From contig NZ_JAAHHG010000029.1 of NCBI RefSeq assembly GCF_010692555.1, positions 5,020 through 52,804 on the forward strand: a stretch of 47,785 nucleotides of DNA. The letters run 5' to 3'. Made by a program: the position numbers and the translations under genes. This DNA comes from Okeania sp. SIO3B5. Lineage in GTDB: Bacteria > Cyanobacteriota > Cyanobacteriia > Cyanobacteriales > Microcoleaceae. The notes under the pieces were generated by a model. It made no database searches and was not told the DNA's origin. It saw only the letters and a list, made by a program, of their open reading frames with translations. Of this stretch, positions 29,091-37,778 are shown piece after piece; within the stretch, counting starts at the first letter, position 1; the number at the start of each line of letters is the position of its first letter.

Positions 29091-29154
29091 TTGATAAAGT
29101 ATTTTAATTTCTCTTATTATTCGTAACATTCTTTTTCCAAATTGGTATTACCCA
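29091..29154. repeat. Dispersed fragment shared with 9640-9690
   Basis: TTATTATTCGTAACATTCTTTTT and GGTATTA are shared by the two sites; a degenerate repeat. Confidence 0.5.
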
Positions 29155-31280
29155 CTACACCCCTCAAATTTTGGTACTTCACAAAATGATTTGACTATTG
29201 CGGCATACATAATAGAGAGAGGAAGTAGATATTTCTGTACAACACACTCTAAAGTTATGCGCTTCACAAAATGACTTGACTATTGCGGCATACATAATAG
29301 AGAGAGGAAGTAGATATTTTCCCACTACACACTTTAAAATTATGCGCTTCACAAAATGACTTGACTATTGCGGCATACATAATAAAGAGAGAGGAAGTAG
29401 ATATTTCTGTACAACACACTCTAAAATTATGCGCTTCACAAAATGACTTGACTATTGCGGCATACGCAATAAAGAGAGGGAAGTAGATATTTCTGTACAA
29501 CACACTCTAAAGTTATGCGCTTCACAAAATGACTTGACTATTGCGGCATACGCAATAAAGAGAGGGAAGTAGATATTTCTGTACAACACACTCTAAAGTT
29601 ATGCGCTTCACAAAATGACTTGACTATTGCGACATACATAATAAAGACAGAGGAAGTAGATATTTTCCCACTACACACTTTAAAATTATGCGCTTCACAA
29701 AATGAAACGACTATTGCGGCATACGCAATAAAGAGAGGGAAGTAGATATTTCTGTACAACACACTCTAAAGTTATGCGCTTCACAAAATGAAACGACTAT
29801 TGCGGCATACGCAATAAAGAGAGGGAAGTAGATATTTCTGTACAACACACTCTAAAGTTATGCGCTTCACAAAATGAAACGACTATTGCGGCATACATAA
29901 TAAAGACAGAGGGAAGTAAATATTTTCCCACTACACACTCTAAAGTTATGCGCTTCACAAAATGATTTGACTATTGCGGCATACGCAATAAAGAGAGGGA
30001 AGTAGATATTTCTGTACAACACACTCTAAAGTTATGCGCTTCACAAAATGATTTGACTATTGCGGCATACGCAATAAAGAGAGGGAAGTAGATATTTCTG
30101 TACAACACACTCTAAAGTTATGCGCTTCACAAAATGATTTGACTATTGCGGCATACGCAATAAAGAGAGGGAAGTAGATATTTCTGTACAACACACTCTA
30201 AAGTTATGCGCTTCACAAAATGATTTGACTATTGCGACATACGCAACACAGAGGAAGTAGATATTTCTCTACGACACACTCGGAAATTATGCGCTTCACA
30301 AAATGATTTGACTATTGCGGCATACACAATAGAGAGAGGAAGTAGATATTTTTCCACTACACACTCTAAAGTTATGCGCTTCACAAAATGAAATGATTAT
30401 TGCGTATGCCGCAATAGAGAGGGAAGTAGATATTTCTGTACAACACACTCGGAAGTTATGCGCTTCACAAAATGAAATGATTATTGCGTATGCCGCAATA
30501 GAGAGGGAAGTAGATATTTCTGTACAACACACTCGGAAGTTATGCGCTTCACAAAATGAAATGATTATTGCGTATGCCGCAATAGAGAGGGAAGTAGATA
30601 TTTCTGTACAACACACTCGGAAGTTATGCGCTTCACAAAATGAAATGATTATTGCGACATACGCAACACAGAGGGGAAGTAGATATTTTTCTACAACACA
30701 CTCTAAAGTTATGCGCTTCACAAAATGATTTGACTATTGTGGCATACGCAACACAGAGGAAGTAGATATTTTTCCACTACACACTTTAAAGTTATGCGCT
30801 TCACAAAATGACTTGACTATTGCGGCATACGCAACACAGAGGGGAAGTAGATATTTTTCCACTACACACTTTAAAGTTATGCGCTTCACAAAATGACTTG
30901 ACTATTGCGTATGCCGCAATAGAGAGGGAAGTAGATATTTCTCTACAACACACTCGGAAGTTATGCGCTTCACAAGATGAAATGATTATTGCGGCATACA
31001 TAATAAAGAGAGGAAGTAGATATTTTTCTACAACACACTCTAAAGTTATACGCTTCACAAAATGATTTGACTATTGCGGCATACACAACAGATAGGGGAA
31101 GTAAATATTTTCCCACTACACACTCGAAAATTATGCGCTTCACAAAATGATTTGACTATTGCGACATACACAATAAAGAGAGGAAGTAGATATTTCTCTA
31201 CGACACACTTTAAAGTTATGCGCTTCACAAAATGATTTGACTATTGCGACATACACAATTAAAGAGAGGAAGTAGGTATA
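29155..31280. repeat. Minisatellite: about 25 units of 82-89 bp with a hairpin core
   Basis: Each unit has TTATGCGCTTCACAAAATGA, a core TATTGCGGCATACGCAATA, a purine run (AAAGAGAGGGAAGTAGATATTT) and CTACACAC-type sequence. Anchor motifs (CTTCACAA) recur from 29169 to 31223. The core can fold as a hairpin (ATTGC / GCAAT). In the units near 30403, 30481, 30563 and 30908 the core GCGGCATACGC is replaced by its exact reverse complement GCGTATGCCGC. The unit length varies and is not always a multiple of three, so it does not code consistently. It fills the gap between a methyltransferase gene and larE. Confidence 0.93.
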
Positions 31281-31389
31281 GTAGTCCCCAAGACATTTAG
31301 GAAATAAAAGGCAAATATAGTCTTGGCAGAGCAAGTGTGGCCGCTATTCGCCTAATTATGGAAATAACCCAATTTCTAGAAAATCTACC
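31281..31389. other. Gap between minisatellite and larE
   Basis: 109 bp of unique sequence with no recognised signal. Confidence 0.3.
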
Positions 31390-32217
31390 CTAAACTTTTC
31401 CCCCCAATACCTCCGGCGACAAAACCCGATTTAACTTCCCACTCCGGTATCCTTCTAAATCTAAAGTGACATAAATAAACCCAAACTCTTTAAACCTTTC
31501 TACCAACTGAGGCAAATTTATTGTCAACACAAACTCTTTGATTTGTTCAGGGGGAAGTTCAATTCTCGCAGTATCTTTTTCCGAACGAACTCGTAAATTT
31601 TTTAATCCCAAATTCCGCAAATATCTTTCCCCACGACCAACTCTTTGTAACTTTTCAAAAGTAATTTCTTCCCCATAAGGAAAACGGGAACTTAAACAAG
31701 GTTGAGCTGGTTTATCCCACCAAAGCAAACCCAATTCCTTAGCAAGTTGTCTAACTTCAAACTTACTAATTCCTAATTCTGCTAAAGGCGATCTAGCTCC
31801 TCTTTCTTTTGCTGCTTGAATACCAGGACGATAATCTCGTAAATCATCTGCATTTACCCCATCAACTACATAAGAATAACCCCGCTTTAAAGCCAAAGGT
31901 TTGAGAGTATCATGCAATTCACTTTTACAAAAATAGCAACGATTTATAGGATTAGAAGTATAATTAGGATTCTCCATTTCATTAGTTTCTACCTCTTCAT
32001 GAGAAATACCAATTACTGCCGCTTGAATACGAGCATCTTCTAAATCTTCAGGTAATAAAGAAGGAGAAATAGCAGTTATAGCTAAAGCTTTATTTCCCAA
32101 AACATCATAAGCGACTTTTGCTACTAAAGTACTATCTATGCCGCCGGAGTAAGCAATCAAAGCTTTCTCCATTTCTGAAAATATTTTTTTCAGTTCTTTT
32201 AGTTTTTTTGTTAACAT
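31390..32217 (-). CDS. larE: ATP-dependent sacrificial sulfur transferase LarE-like protein
   Basis: About 275-residue PP-loop pyrophosphatase. LarE adds sulfur to pyridinium dicarboxylate mononucleotide for the nickel-pincer cofactor of lactate racemase and related enzymes. The PP-loop SGGIDST lies near residues 24-30. NRCYFCKSEL, GVNADDLRDYRPG, SPLAELGISKFEVR and PAQPCLSSRFPYG are family motifs. The CxxC pair plus the Cys of PCLSSR form the three-cysteine set of LarE versions that hold a [4Fe-4S] cluster. Two ATGs stand in a row; the second is preferred because the GAGG Shine-Dalgarno lies five bases before it and only two before the first. larB, larC and larA are not in the window. Confidence 0.88.
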   Translation of the reverse strand: MLTKKLKELKKIFSEMEKALIAYSGGIDSTLVAKVAYDVLGNKALAITAISPSLLPEDLEDARIQAAVIGISHEEVETNEMENPNYTSNPINRCYFCKSELHDTLKPLALKRGYSYVVDGVNADDLRDYRPGIQAAKERGARSPLAELGISKFEVRQLAKELGLLWWDKPAQPCLSSRFPYGEEITFEKLQRVGRGERYLRNLGLKNLRVRSEKDTARIELPPEQIKEFVLTINLPQLVERFKEFGFIYVTLDLEGYRSGKLNRVLSPEVLGGKV

Positions 32218-32220
32218 CAT

Positions 32221-32779
32221 TTCCTCTATTTATGTAAGCATTCAGCAGTCAGCTATCAGCTATCAGCTATTTGTTATTTGTTATTAACTCATGTCATACT
32301 AGAGGGGAATTATCTACCCAAGAGAATTAAAATTCCACTATTTGAAATTGGCTATAACTTAACCTCAGTTCTTGCTTGAATATGTTCATGCATCTGATGG
32401 CTGTTTGCGGAGCATGACCTAGGAAATGCTAATAGCTGAATGCTTACCTATTTATTGATTTTTACTGTTGTTAATTTAATTCTTATTGATTATAGCAATT
32501 ATAGAAGGAAGAAGGAAGAAGGAAGGAGGAAGAAGGAAGAAGGAAAGAGGAAGGAGGAAGATTGATATTCTGTTTTTTTTAGATATTCTATAAATCAAGA
32601 GTAGTAATGGCAGTTCCTATAGGTGCTAGTATAGTACGGTGGAAATACAGATATTATTTTTATTAAATACTCATTGTCAGATTTTTTGGGGAAATTATCA
32701 ATTCCCAACAATTCCTGGAATTCGCTATTAGCTCAAACTTTCTCACTTACACCCTTAAATTTTTCTCTAGTTAATTGAC
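32221..32779. other. Intergenic region with short repeats
   Basis: Holds GTAAGCATTCAGCAGTCAGCTATCAGC-type heptamer repeats next to the larE start, a GGAAGAA purine repeat (32504-32560), and from about 32690 a diverged copy of the 191-bp repeat that follows. Confidence 0.5.
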
Positions 32780-33254
32780 TTGAGAAAAACCAAACGGGCA
32801 AGATGCCCATTCCACATAAATTATTCTTTCAAATTATATACGGAACAGGCAAGATGCCCATTCAACGTCAGATTTTGTGGAGAAATTATCAATTATCTGA
32901 CATTGCTGAAATTAATTATTAATCCAAACTTTCTCAACTACAACCTCAAAGTTTCCTCTAGTTAATTGACTTGAAAAAAACCAAACGGGCAAGATGCCCA
33001 TTCCACATAAATTATTCTTTCAAATTATATACGGAACAGGCAAGATGCCCATTCAACGTCAGATTTTGTGGAGAAATTATCAATTATCTGACATTGCTGA
33101 AATTAATTATTAATCCAAACTTTCTCAACTACAACCTCAAAGTTTCCTCTAGTTAATTGACTTGAAAAAAACCAAACGGGCAAGATGCCCATTCCACATA
33201 AATTATTCTTTCAAATCATATACGGAACGGGCAAGATGCCCATTCCACAAACCG
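32780..33254. repeat. 191-bp tandem repeat, two and a half units
   Basis: Units start at 32780 and 32971 (nearly identical) and 33162 (partial, ending at 33254). Each carries two CGGGCAAGATGCCC-like hairpins (GGGC...GCCC) and the segment TCAATTATCTGACATTGCTG. The open frames inside (about 61 codons, in each unit) are by-products of the repeat. The array ends just before the fraE stop codon. Confidence 0.9.
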
Positions 33255-33262
33255 TCTTAAAT

Positions 33263-34036
33263 TCAAAACTCTCGCCGAGCAAAAATAGCTATAGTAATAG
33301 ATAAAATCAACATTGTATAAAGCAAAGCATAACCAAAATTAGTAACTAAAGTAGCTATACTTGGCAGTAGACCATATACAGCATCATTTTTCAAATCTAA
33401 CCTGCTTAAATCTGGTAATACTACATATAATCCCATCATTAACTTTCTAACTCCAGGATTATCACTTAACTCACCCAACTTAACCAAATCTCTACTTAAA
33501 TTCCCCATTAAATAAACGCCAAAAGTAAATAATGTCGCTAATAGAGAACTGGTAAATACACCAAACAAAATTGCTACCGCAGTAAGTAAAGACAACTGAA
33601 TAAAAATAAATATTACTGCTACTAAAATACTAACCATAGGATATGAAATCCCACTGAAATGCAGAATTAATCCATATATTATTGTCATAGTCAACAATAA
33701 AACAGCCAAAACTGCTGATAAACCAATATACTTACCAATAATTAATTCCGAACGACTTAACGGTTTAGCAATCAAAACATAAACAGTGCGTTTTTCAATT
33801 TCTTTATTCACCAAAGCAGTACCAATAAAAACCGTCACTATCAAACCTAAAACACTAATAACTGCCAACCCAAAATCTAAAATTATTTTATCCTCCGTAC
33901 CTACAGATAATTCTGGAATTAATCTAATAGCAGCAATCATTAATAAAGCAAAAAAAATAATTAAATAAAGGATGCGATCGCGAATTACTTCCCAAAATAC
34001 ATTTTGAGAAATTGCCAGAATTCTCCCTAGATTCAT
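33263..34036 (-). CDS. fraE: ABC-2 type permease, FraE-like
   Basis: 257 residues with six hydrophobic segments; ABC-2/NosY-type permease. The conserved segment after the second helix, NKEIEKRTVYVLIAKPLSRSELIIGKYIG, is typical. In Anabaena the third gene of the fraC-fraD-fraE operon codes for such a permease, needed for filament integrity and heterocyst function. The same order and direction here support the name, although the gap to fraD is 475 bp and filled with repeats. The ATP-binding partner is not in the window. A general ABC-2 permease is the alternative. Confidence 0.75.
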   Translation of the reverse strand: MNLGRILAISQNVFWEVIRDRILYLIIFFALLMIAAIRLIPELSVGTEDKIILDFGLAVISVLGLIVTVFIGTALVNKEIEKRTVYVLIAKPLSRSELIIGKYIGLSAVLAVLLLTMTIIYGLILHFSGISYPMVSILVAVIFIFIQLSLLTAVAILFGVFTSSLLATLFTFGVYLMGNLSRDLVKLGELSDNPGVRKLMMGLYVVLPDLSRLDLKNDAVYGLLPSIATLVTNFGYALLYTMLILSITIAIFARREF

Positions 34037-34511
34037 AAAATGTTTCCTAACCTTCTATTTCTACTTATTTTTTATCTTTTCTTTTGCAGGTTTAATACCC
34101 CACTATAAACCTATCCCTTGGGTGCATCTCAATGCGTGAATAAAGCCAAAAATTTATGGCTTTTAGGCAACAGGCAACAGGCAACAGGCAACAGGCAACA
34201 GGCAACAGGCAACAGGGAATAGGGAATATATAGGAAAAAAGTCTTTTTGCAAATATGAGATGCACCCTATCCCTTCTTGTAGATGGGGGGGTGGGGAGAT
34301 GGGAAGATGGGGAAAAAAGCCTCTAATTAAATACGTTTACTCTCCCGGAATACCCATTGAATGGCTAACAAATAAATTCTATCTTTTGTCAAGTTTTATG
34401 TTAAGTAAAGATGTTTATAAAGCATAACTATTAACAGGGGTGCTTAAAATTAATTTAGGGTTTGAATCCCACCCATGCTATTTTCCCTTCTGCCTTCTGC
34501 CTTCTTCAACT
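34037..34511. other. fraD-fraE gap with heptamer repeat and conserved leader-like block
   Basis: AGGCAAC is repeated seven times (34163-34216). About 34386-34430 (TTGTCAAGTTTTATGTTA...AAAGCATAACT) matches the leader block of the PPC gene at 37597-37650. GGGTTTGAATCCCACCC near 34457 looks like a tRNA T-arm, but no tRNA can be folded around it. Confidence 0.5.
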
Positions 34512-35552
34512 CTAAATTTTTTTCACATCTTCTGACTGGTTTTCTGACTTAACAAGTTTCTTTTCTACAGCACCACATTCAACATTTCCAACTCTAATTG
34601 GTACTGCTTGATTTTGTGAAGTAGTACCAGATCTTCTTTGCCCTACTCTTTCCTCGATTTTACAATTCTTACTAAGATAATAACTTTCATCTTTTGCTGT
34701 AAGTCCTTTCCAAAATAATTTTAACTCTACCTGATATCCAGACTGATTAGCAACTATTGGTGTCTCTAACTTCCAGAAATTATCTTCTTTAACTTCAGAT
34801 ATTTCTTTAGTCGCCTCATCTTTAATACTTTGCAGTTTCAACTTCATATTAGGTACTGATAAATCCACTCTTTGAGTTCCTAAATCATTGTTCAGTCTCT
34901 CTTCCATTAAATTCAGAATTTTTGCACCTCTATAATCATTTATTGAAGGAGTTATCAACCGATAAACAAATGTACTTTTACTTAAATCATCTTCTCCCAT
35001 TGTCGGATATTCTTGCACTATTCCCTGAATCATAAAATATAATCCCAACCAACAACTAACCAAAAAATTGACCAAAACTAAAATAACAAAACTCGGCTTT
35101 GACAATACATCAACTTTTTGATTCGTTGATTCTTCCGGAGTATTCAACACTAAAATTACCGCTGCTATACACACAGCAATTACTGGCCAAGACACTATAG
35201 CAACATATTTCAAATTGCTCTCTAATTTTTCATATAAAAGAAAGCAAATTAACCCTGCTGTAATCCAGGGACTTAAACTTATACCTCGAAATACAAATGG
35301 TTTCTGAGTAGTTAACCATCCGACAGAAAATGTTAAAAATAACCAACTTAAAACAGAAATAAAATCAACTTCTACTTGCCTATTACCATCAATTTCAGCC
35401 ACAGCTATTGACACCAGTAATAACATTCCACTCAACAATAAAAATGTTTTCCAATGCCAAAACTTAGGAGGAAGTAATAAATTTAGTAGATTCTTTAAAA
35501 TGTCAATAAGACCTTTAAACAGATCGGTAAAACTTTTCCAAATTGCTTTCAT
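34512..35552 (-). CDS. fraD: Septal protein FraD (DUF5357-type)
   Basis: 346 residues, close to the ~343 of Anabaena FraD. An amphipathic N-terminal stretch (WKSFTDLFKGLIDILKNLL) is followed by five hydrophobic segments between about residues 37 and 180, then a soluble C-terminal domain of about 160 residues. FraD sits in the septa between cells and is part of the septal-junction channels that let molecules pass along the filament. Its start overlaps the stop of the upstream gene by four bases (ATGA), so the two are translationally coupled. The name rests on length, topology, gene order and overall resemblance. Confidence 0.8.
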   Translation of the reverse strand: MKAIWKSFTDLFKGLIDILKNLLNLLLPPKFWHWKTFLLLSGMLLLVSIAVAEIDGNRQVEVDFISVLSWLFLTFSVGWLTTQKPFVFRGISLSPWITAGLICFLLYEKLESNLKYVAIVSWPVIAVCIAAVILVLNTPEESTNQKVDVLSKPSFVILVLVNFLVSCWLGLYFMIQGIVQEYPTMGEDDLSKSTFVYRLITPSINDYRGAKILNLMEERLNNDLGTQRVDLSVPNMKLKLQSIKDEATKEISEVKEDNFWKLETPIVANQSGYQVELKLFWKGLTAKDESYYLSKNCKIEERVGQRRSGTTSQNQAVPIRVGNVECGAVEKKLVKSENQSEDVKKI

Positions 35553-36052
35553 ATTAATTTAAACCTCTGCAGAAATAAAATAAATACTATTGCTAAATGA
35601 CTGCAAATATGAGCCAGTGTAATCACTAAAAACGTTGGCGTTCTTAATTGTCCTAATGCTTGTGATAAATTCATACTAGCACCACTATTTTTAGATTTTT
35701 TATTCCATCGATTTTCACACCAATTAAAACCGATAAACTTCACAATTAGAGAAATAAAAAAACTAAGAAATATGAAAAGTATAAATATAGGATAAATCGT
35801 GCCAATCTTACCAAATAAAATATAAGCTACGACTTCTTTTTCCCAGATATTTGGCACAATACTTACTATATAAAAAAAGAATATCCACCCTATACAAGTA
35901 GAAACTAAATTCATTACAGTTGCATACTGAACACTAACTTTTGGAATGAATTTAAGTCGATATTGAAGAAAAAATGATTCAATGGCAATTACTAATAATA
36001 ATATTAAAGAGCCAGAGACAATAGCCCTCAAAGGCAAAATAGTTAAGTTCAT
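35549..36052 (-). CDS. fraC: Filament integrity protein FraC
   Basis: 167-residue membrane protein with four hydrophobic segments (about residues 8-28, 45-65, 88-110 and 138-160). FraC of Anabaena (about 179 residues) is an integral membrane protein at cell junctions that is needed for long filaments and for placing SepJ at septa. Motifs such as IESFFLQYRLKF, VMNLVSTCIGWIFF and LSQALGQLRTPTFL fit that family. It is the first gene of the coupled fraC-fraD pair. A family B element and heptamer repeats lie directly upstream, so the promoter must be close to the ATG or inside the repeat. Confidence 0.8.
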   Translation of the reverse strand: MNLTILPLRAIVSGSLILLLVIAIESFFLQYRLKFIPKVSVQYATVMNLVSTCIGWIFFFYIVSIVPNIWEKEVVAYILFGKIGTIYPIFILFIFLSFFISLIVKFIGFNWCENRWNKKSKNSGASMNLSQALGQLRTPTFLVITLAHICSHLAIVFILFLQRFKLI

Positions 36053-36104
36053 ATAGCAATCCTATTTAAGTCGTAATATTTTAGTGGTGGTTAGGAGTCA
36101 AGAG

Positions 36105-36274
36105 TCATTTCAGTTATCAGTTATCAGTTATCAGTACCTATAGTTAAAGTCAAAGGCTTGAAATATTGAACTTGATTTTCTCTTGGTCGATTGGATATGG
36201 TTAGGAAACCCATCCATCCCTCGACCGCTTTTTCATCCCCTTGAAAGGGGAGGCTTGATACCTTATTTTTTGGT
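36105..36274 (-). mobile_element. Family B palindromic element, copy 8
   Basis: CAGTTAT heptamers, interior TCTTGGTCGATTGGATATGG, hairpin CCCCTTGAAAGGGGAGG. It lies in the presumed fraC promoter region. Confidence 0.6.
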
Positions 36275-36311
36275 CAGAAGTCAGATAGGGGATATTATAT
36301 ATAATAATTCA

Positions 36312-36685
36312 GGACTTACCGAAAAATTGGGTTTAAAGCCTCGCCCATAAGCGGGCGACTTTACTATAATTGCGCTATAATGAGACCGGTTATGTACCCG
36401 CCTTGTCTCATAAATACTGTAGAAAAGAAGATTAGGTCGAAACTCCTTCAGTTGAGAGCAGAACAAGGGAAGCTTTCAGGTCAATGAGCAGCTAAAAAGA
36501 GAAGGCACAGATAAACCCTATAAGAATTCTTGATAAGTCGCGGGAGGGCATTCCGAGACTCTAAGCGGACGCGGAGGCAAGTGTAAGACTAGCGCCAAGG
36601 TAGCGACAGCCTGTGAAACGTCAACCCACCGAGGAGCTACGGCTCGGCAGGAATCCCCGTGCCTTTAGGCCGGGGAGGATGTCAA
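36312..36685 (+). mobile_element. Non-autonomous IS200/IS605-like element
   Basis: The left end begins after TTAC with CGAAAAATTGGG, then TTTAAAGCC and a hairpin TCGCCC / GGGCGA. The right end has hairpins CCGAG / CTCGG (36630-36647) and CCCCG / CGGGG (36655-36675), finishing GGAGGATGTCAA at 36685. A short frame starting at ATG 36392 ends after about 31 codons. No Y1 transposase or TnpB remains. The right end has the form seen downstream of tnpB in cyanobacterial elements, where it acts as guide-RNA scaffold. Confidence 0.7.
36535..36685 (+). ncRNA. Putative omega-RNA (TnpB guide scaffold)
   Basis: GC-rich, hairpin-dense block in AT-rich surroundings: GCGGGAGG, GCGGACGCGGAGGC, CCGAG/CTCGG and CCCCG/CGGGG stems, ending GGATGTCAA exactly at the element end. 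In IS605 elements the bases that follow (here ACATAACCACC...) act as guide. Inferred from form only. Confidence 0.5.
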
Positions 36686-36733
36686 ACATAACCACCTTGT
36701 ACTCTTTAAACCTACATTCCACACGACAAAACG

Positions 36734-36778
36734 TAGCATAAAAGTCAAAAGTCAAAAGTCAGAAGTCAAAAGTCAGAA
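36734..36778. repeat. Heptamer/octamer repeat AAAAGTC type
   Basis: AAAAGTC / AGAAGTC units repeated about six times. Confidence 0.7.
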
Positions 36779-36829
36779 GAAAATTATAGTGGTTAATAGA
36801 AATCAAAAATTCAGTAAGTATTTATCAAC

Positions 36830-36915
36830 AGGACTTACACAAATTTACCTTAAACGCTATATGTAGGGAGAATGGCATTCGCCCTCACTTTATTTAGTTT
36901 CTGTGCGTAAGTCCT
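36830..36915. mobile_element. Family E 86-bp palindromic MITE
   Basis: Ends AGGACTTACACA / TGTGCGTAAGTCCT. Single ends of the same family occur near 19003 and at 36310. Confidence 0.7.
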
Positions 36916-37138
36916 GAATAATATAATTAGCGATCGCTAAAAAAATACACACTTGACTCTTTTTGTCAAGTTTTATGTTAGGAAAGATATTGTTCATAAA
37001 GCATAGCTTTCCAAGGGAGGCTGAGAAATTCAGACACAAAGGTTAAAAAGGAATTTGAAAAACCTGCCTTTGATAACCGGATTGACAATTATAATTAACG
37101 CCAAATATTTTAACTTTTAAAATTAAGAGGTACAAACA

Positions 37139-37177
37139 ATGAGTGGTTTTAGGCGAGTAGGTAATATCTTAAGTTAA
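37139..37177 (+). pseudogene. Truncated 12-codon copy of the PPC gene start, copy 1
   Basis: Reads MSGFRRVGNILS and then TAA; the intact gene reads MSGFRRVGNILVSSG. A GAGG Shine-Dalgarno-like site precedes the ATG as in the real gene. Further downstream sequence (GACACAGTAATACCATCATC) still matches the gene. Confidence 0.75.
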
Positions 37178-37458
37178 TTATCGAAAAGAAGACACAGTAA
37201 TACCATCATCAAAAATAGAGCGAGAGTACATCTTACAATAATATAATTAGCGATCGCTCCAAAAATACACACTTGACTCTTTTTGTCAAGTTTTATGTTA
37301 GGAAAGATATTGTTCATAAAGCATAGCTTTCCAAGGGAGGCTGAGAAATTCAGACACAAAGGTTAAAAAGGAATTTGAAAAACCTGCCTTTGATAACCGG
37401 ATTGACAATTATAATTAACGCCAAATATTTTAACTTTTAAAATTAAGAGGTACAAACA

Positions 37459-37497
37459 ATGAGTGGTTTTAGGCGAGTAGGTAATATCTTAAGTTAA
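37459..37497 (+). pseudogene. Truncated 12-codon copy of the PPC gene start, copy 2
   Basis: Identical 12-codon frame and same upstream sequence as copy 1. Confidence 0.75.
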
Positions 37498-37589
37498 TTA
37501 TCGAAAAGAAGACACAGTAATACCATCATCAAAAATAGAGCGAGAGTACATCTTACAATAATATAATTAGCGATCGCTCCAAAAATACA

Positions 37590-37778
37590 CACTTGACTCT
37601 TTTTGTCAAGTTTTATGTTAGGAAAGATATTGTTTATAAAGTATAGCTTTCCAAGGGTGGCTGAGAAATTCAGACACAAAGGTTAAAAAGGAACTTGGAA
37701 AACCTGCTTTTGATAACCAGATTAACAATTATAATTAACGCCAAATATTTTAACTTTTAAAATTAAGAGGTACAAACA
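37590..37778 (+). promoter_or_regulatory. Structured leader candidate of the PPC gene
   Basis: Contains TTGTCAAGTTTTATGTTAGG and, further on, a stem of GGTTA/TAACC type (37681-37718) before AAGAGG and the ATG. The same block is present in all three copies and part of it recurs at 34386, so it may be a functional RNA or promoter element. Confidence 0.4.

Larger units (their letters stand above)
36918..37557 (+). repeat. Two extra 320-bp copies of the PPC-gene leader
   Basis: The block from AATATAATTAGCGATCGCT to the start codon and first codons occurs three times, with ATGs at 37139, 37459 and 37779, exactly 320 bp apart. Copies 1 and 2 are nearly identical; copy 3 precedes the intact gene and differs at scattered sites. 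Confidence 0.93.

Noticed and set aside
30296-31065. Periodic open frames inside the minisatellite as repeat proteins
   Set aside because: Unit length shifts between 82 and 89 bp, so frames last only where several 84-bp units adjoin; no start signal or conserved frame across the array.
29155-31280. CRISPR array
   Set aside because: Units are 82-89 bp and repeat as a whole; there are no unique spacers between constant repeats, and no cas genes are present.
32780-33156. Two 61-codon frames as duplicated small proteins
   Set aside because: They start at TTG without a ribosome-binding site and simply follow the 191-bp repeat; their content is hairpin sequence.
34440-34480. tRNA gene suggested by GGGTTTGAATCCCACCC
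   Set aside because: Only a T-arm-like stem is present; no matching acceptor, D-arm or anticodon stem in the upstream 70 bases.
36958-37100. TPP riboswitch suggested by GGCTGAGA
   Set aside because: The other conserved thi-box parts (GGGGTGC and ACCTGA...GCGTAGGGAA) are missing and the downstream gene is not a thiamine gene.
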